From the NCBI GenBank assembly GCA_963791805.1, contig CAWBTU010000003.1, positions 124,001 through 188,000 of the forward strand: a stretch of 64,000 nucleotides of DNA. The letters are read 5' to 3'. Origin of the DNA: JACMJL01 sp963791805 (lineage in GTDB: Bacteria > Bacillota > Clostridia > Clostridiales > Clostridiaceae). A program made the position numbers and the translations under genes. Positions 61,897-64,000 of the stretch are shown here, one piece after another (the first letter of the stretch is position 1; each line of letters starts with the position of its first letter). The notes under the pieces are model-generated. The model made no database searches. It was given only the letters and a program-made list of their open reading frames with translations, and was not told the origin of the DNA.

Positions 61897-63069
61897 TTAA
61901 AGAAGCTCAAATACTGCTGCAGCACCCATACCGCCACCAACACACATACTAATAACACCATATTTTCCGTTTGTTCTTCTTAATATGGTTTCAAGCTTAC
62001 ATGCTAAGAATGCACCTGTACATCCTAGTGGATGACCTAATGCGATAGCACCACCATCAAGGTTTACCTTGTTCATGTCTATCTTTAATTCTCTAGCAGA
62101 TGCAATAGCTTGAGAAGCAAATGCTTCGTTTAATTCCCATATATCGATATCTTCAACTGCTAAACCAGCTTGCTTTAATGCCTTAGGAATAGCCTTAGTA
62201 GGTCCGATACCCATAAGTTCTGATGAAACACCAGCAACTGCGAAAGATACAAACTTAAGTAATGGTTTAAGTCCAAGACTTTCAGCTTTCTCTCTTGACA
62301 TCATTACTGCAAAAGCTGCTCCATCACTAGTTTGTGATGAGTTTGGTGCAGTAACTGTTCCACCTTTTTTAAATGCAGGCTTTAATTTTTGAACGCCTTC
62401 TAAAGTTGCACCAGGTCTAACTCCTTCATCTTTGTTGAAGACAAAAGTTTCAGTTCCTGTAACATTACCAAAATCATCAGTTACTATTTTAATTGCATTA
62501 ACTGGGATTATATGTCCAAAACGTCCTTCTGCTTGAGCTTTACCAGCCTTTAATTGGCTATCTAATGCAAATAAATCTTGATCTTCTTTTGTTACATTGT
62601 ATTTTGCAGCAACATTTTCTGCAGTGATACCCATTCCTGGGTTTCTTCTAGTAACATCTAGGTTTGTTGGAGGGCTTAATCTTCCTCCACCCATTGGTAC
62701 CATACTCATGGATTCAACTCCACCAGCAACAATTACATCTGCTTGACCAACCATTATACTGTTTGCTGCCATTGAGATTGCTTGAAGACCTGATGCACAA
62801 AATCTGTTTATTGTTATACCAGAAACTTCTTCTGGTAATCCAGCTAAAGCTGTTAAGTTTTTACCTAAATTTGCACCTTGTTCACCTTCACCGAATGCAC
62901 AACCAACTATTAAATCATCGATTTCAGCAAGATTCAATTGAGGTACTTGTGCAAGTACTCCCTTAAGAACTTGAGTACCAAAATCATCTGGTCTAGTATA
63001 TCTTAATGCACCCTTTGGTGCTTTACCAATTGCAGAACGTCCTAACGCTACAATAACTGCTTCTTTCAT
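61897..63069 (-). CDS. fadA: Acetyl-CoA C-acyltransferase (3-ketoacyl-CoA thiolase)
   Basis: Cleaves 3-ketoacyl-CoA to acetyl-CoA and a shortened acyl-CoA, last step of beta-oxidation. 390 aa. Acylated Cys in NRFCASGLQAI (~residue 90), NEAFASQAIAS, catalytic His in GGAIALGHPLGCTGA, and base Cys in MCVGGGMGAA. SD GGAGGTG precedes the ATG. It follows the hydratase/dehydrogenase gene by 13 bases, reproducing the fadN-fadA order of Bacillus. Confidence 0.93.
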   Translation of the reverse strand: MKEAVIVALGRSAIGKAPKGALRYTRPDDFGTQVLKGVLAQVPQLNLAEIDDLIVGCAFGEGEQGANLGKNLTALAGLPEEVSGITINRFCASGLQAISMAANSIMVGQADVIVAGGVESMSMVPMGGGRLSPPTNLDVTRRNPGMGITAENVAAKYNVTKEDQDLFALDSQLKAGKAQAEGRFGHIIPVNAIKIVTDDFGNVTGTETFVFNKDEGVRPGATLEGVQKLKPAFKKGGTVTAPNSSQTSDGAAFAVMMSREKAESLGLKPLLKFVSFAVAGVSSELMGIGPTKAIPKALKQAGLAVEDIDIWELNEAFASQAIASARELKIDMNKVNLDGGAIALGHPLGCTGAFLACKLETILRRTNGKYGVISMCVGGGMGAAAVFELL

Positions 63070-63082
63070 GACTACACCTCCA

Positions 63083-64000
63083 TTAATTTCTAACTGGCTT
63101 TCCGTTTCTTAACATACCAGCGATTCTTTCCATTGTTTTTTCTTCTCCACAAAGACTTAAGAATGCCTCTTTTTCTAAATCAAGTATATGCTGTTCAGTA
63201 ACAAATGAATTTCTTGGAACGTTACCACCAGTCATAATATGAGCTATCTTGTTACCAATGTGTCCATCATATTCTGAAATGAATTCTCCCTTAACCATCT
63301 GATCAACCATAAATGCTAATGTAGCAGCACCAGTTGTTCCAATAACTTTGATTGGAGCTGTTGCAAGTGGTCTGAATCCTTCTTTAACCATTGTAAGAAC
63401 TGAATCTTTAGCTTCATCAATTAAAGCATCTTTGTTTAATATAATTCTATCAGTTGTCTTTAAGTAGTTTTTGCTAACTGCAGCAAAACCACTTGTTGCA
63501 ACATCAACTGAGAATACTTTCTTCCACATATCAAATACAAATGGGAATAAATCTACATCTGCAAGTTTAGCTGCATCTTGAGTACCTCTGATAAGGAATT
63601 CTTTAATTCCGCCACCAGCTGGAACAAGACCTACTCCAACTTCAACTAATCCCATGTAAGTTTCAGCAGCAGCTACACATTTGTGAGCGTGCATTGCAAC
63701 TTCAGCACCACCACCAAGTACCATTCCAAATGGAGCAGCAACTATTGGCTTAGTGAAATATTTGAATTTCATGTTTGTATCATGTAATTTAGAAATTTCT
63801 GTTTCTAATTCAGCCCATTTCTCATCTATAGCTAATCCTATAATAAGATCAAGGTTTGCTCCAGCGCAGAAGTTACTGCCTTGGTTACCAAGTACAAGTC
63901 CTTTAAAGTTCTTGTCAACTTCTTCTAAAGCAACATCAAGAATTTCACCAATCTTAGTAGTAAGTGAGTTACCCTTAGATCTAAATTCAACACATGCAAC
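63083..64000 (-). CDS. fadN: 3-hydroxyacyl-CoA dehydrogenase/enoyl-CoA hydratase (FadN-type), C-terminal part, cut by window end
   Basis: The open frame continues to the last base; 305 residues are visible. It is the enoyl-CoA hydratase (crotonase) half: NFCAGANLDL forms the CoA-oxyanion loop, FGMVLGGGAEVAMHA the second loop, and AETYMGLVEVGVGLVPAGGG the catalytic Glu region. The closing SLCGEEKTMERIAGMLRNGKPVRN is typical of the very C-terminus of FadN, in which the dehydrogenase comes first. The internal Met at 63772 is not the start. Operon with the thiolase. Confidence 0.9.
   Translation of the reverse strand, partial: VACVEFRSKGNSLTTKIGEILDVALEEVDKNFKGLVLGNQGSNFCAGANLDLIIGLAIDEKWAELETEISKLHDTNMKFKYFTKPIVAAPFGMVLGGGAEVAMHAHKCVAAAETYMGLVEVGVGLVPAGGGIKEFLIRGTQDAAKLADVDLFPFVFDMWKKVFSVDVATSGFAAVSKNYLKTTDRIILNKDALIDEAKDSVLTMVKEGFRPLATAPIKVIGTTGAATLAFMVDQMVKGEFISEYDGHIGNKIAHIMTGGNVPRNSFVTEQHILDLEKEAFLSLCGEEKTMERIAGMLRNGKPVRN

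Noticed and set aside
62664..62966. 100-codon plus-strand open frame, Leu/His/Gln-rich
   Set aside because: It lies antisense within the thiolase gene, has no ribosome-binding site and low-complexity composition; a shadow of the real frame.
63083..63772. FadN fragment as a complete 229-aa gene starting at an internal Met
   Set aside because: The same frame stays open to the window end and encodes the upstream part of the crotonase domain (NFCAGANLDL); the Met is internal.

Overview
This is a 64 kb AT-rich stretch of a low-GC Firmicute chromosome. Strong GGAGG-type ribosome-binding sites, several TTG/GTG starts, short U-tailed hairpin terminators and the gene set point to an anaerobic clostridium, probably Clostridium sensu stricto. 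The gene set includes a degenerate-GGDEF/EAL protein, CheV, DegV, a BcrA-type ABC exporter, a YtrA-type regulator, a TM1266-like protein and fadN-fadA. The genus is inferred from gene content, not from a marker gene. I see no rRNA, tRNA, CRISPR array, transposase or phage block, so this looks like ordinary chromosome with small accessory patches.

Layout. 1-3.1 kb: BcrA-type ABC exporter with a membrane-anchored SGNH hydrolase. 3.1-8.6 kb: MORN-repeat protein, Tag glycosylase, SEC-C methionine aminopeptidase, divergent PRPP synthetase, a 48-aa membrane protein, a UPF0020-type methyltransferase. 8.6-15 kb (mostly minus): Old-Yellow-Enzyme reductase, MacB-like ABC exporter, a decayed DJ-1/PfpI gene, and three copies of a small inverted-repeat element. 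15-22.7 kb (minus): a glycerol-3-phosphate-oxidation-like operon (GlpA-like dehydrogenase, FAD/NAD reductase, DUF1667 Fe-S protein) that also carries an FGGY kinase and an alkylglycerone-phosphate-synthase-like flavoenzyme. It sits behind a UTRA-GntR regulator and a promoter with a palindromic operator. This is the best candidate for an undescribed pathway.

22.8-29.2 kb: CmpB-like membrane protein, MBL-fold hydrolase, PC4/YdbC protein, then a cell-wall group (L,D-transpeptidase, WG-repeat/DUF3298 protein, M15 peptidase, amidase_6 protein). 29.2-38.5 kb: second OYE reductase, MFS exporter, M50-like membrane protease, small unknown proteins, endonuclease IV, CheV, DegV, a nucleotidase and two SD-led micro-ORFs with their own terminators. 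38.7-44.4 kb: SGNH hydrolase, a second BcrA-type ABC module, and a YtrA-regulated ABC operon with a clear operator.

44.7-50.9 kb: membrane GGDEF/EAL protein split at an A7 tract, an MFS exporter behind a leader-peptide/double-terminator attenuator, a GDPD and a DEAD-box helicase. 51.3-56 kb: two-component system followed by a propeller-like protein and two (lipo)proteins. 56.3-64 kb: phosphoglucomutase, TM1266-like regulator, citrate synthase, DHA2 drug exporter, and the beta-oxidation pair fadA and fadN (cut by the window end).

Several start sites were moved from the longest-ORF position to one with a real ribosome-binding site; this is stated where it applies. All calls come from reading sequence and family knowledge; no database search was run.
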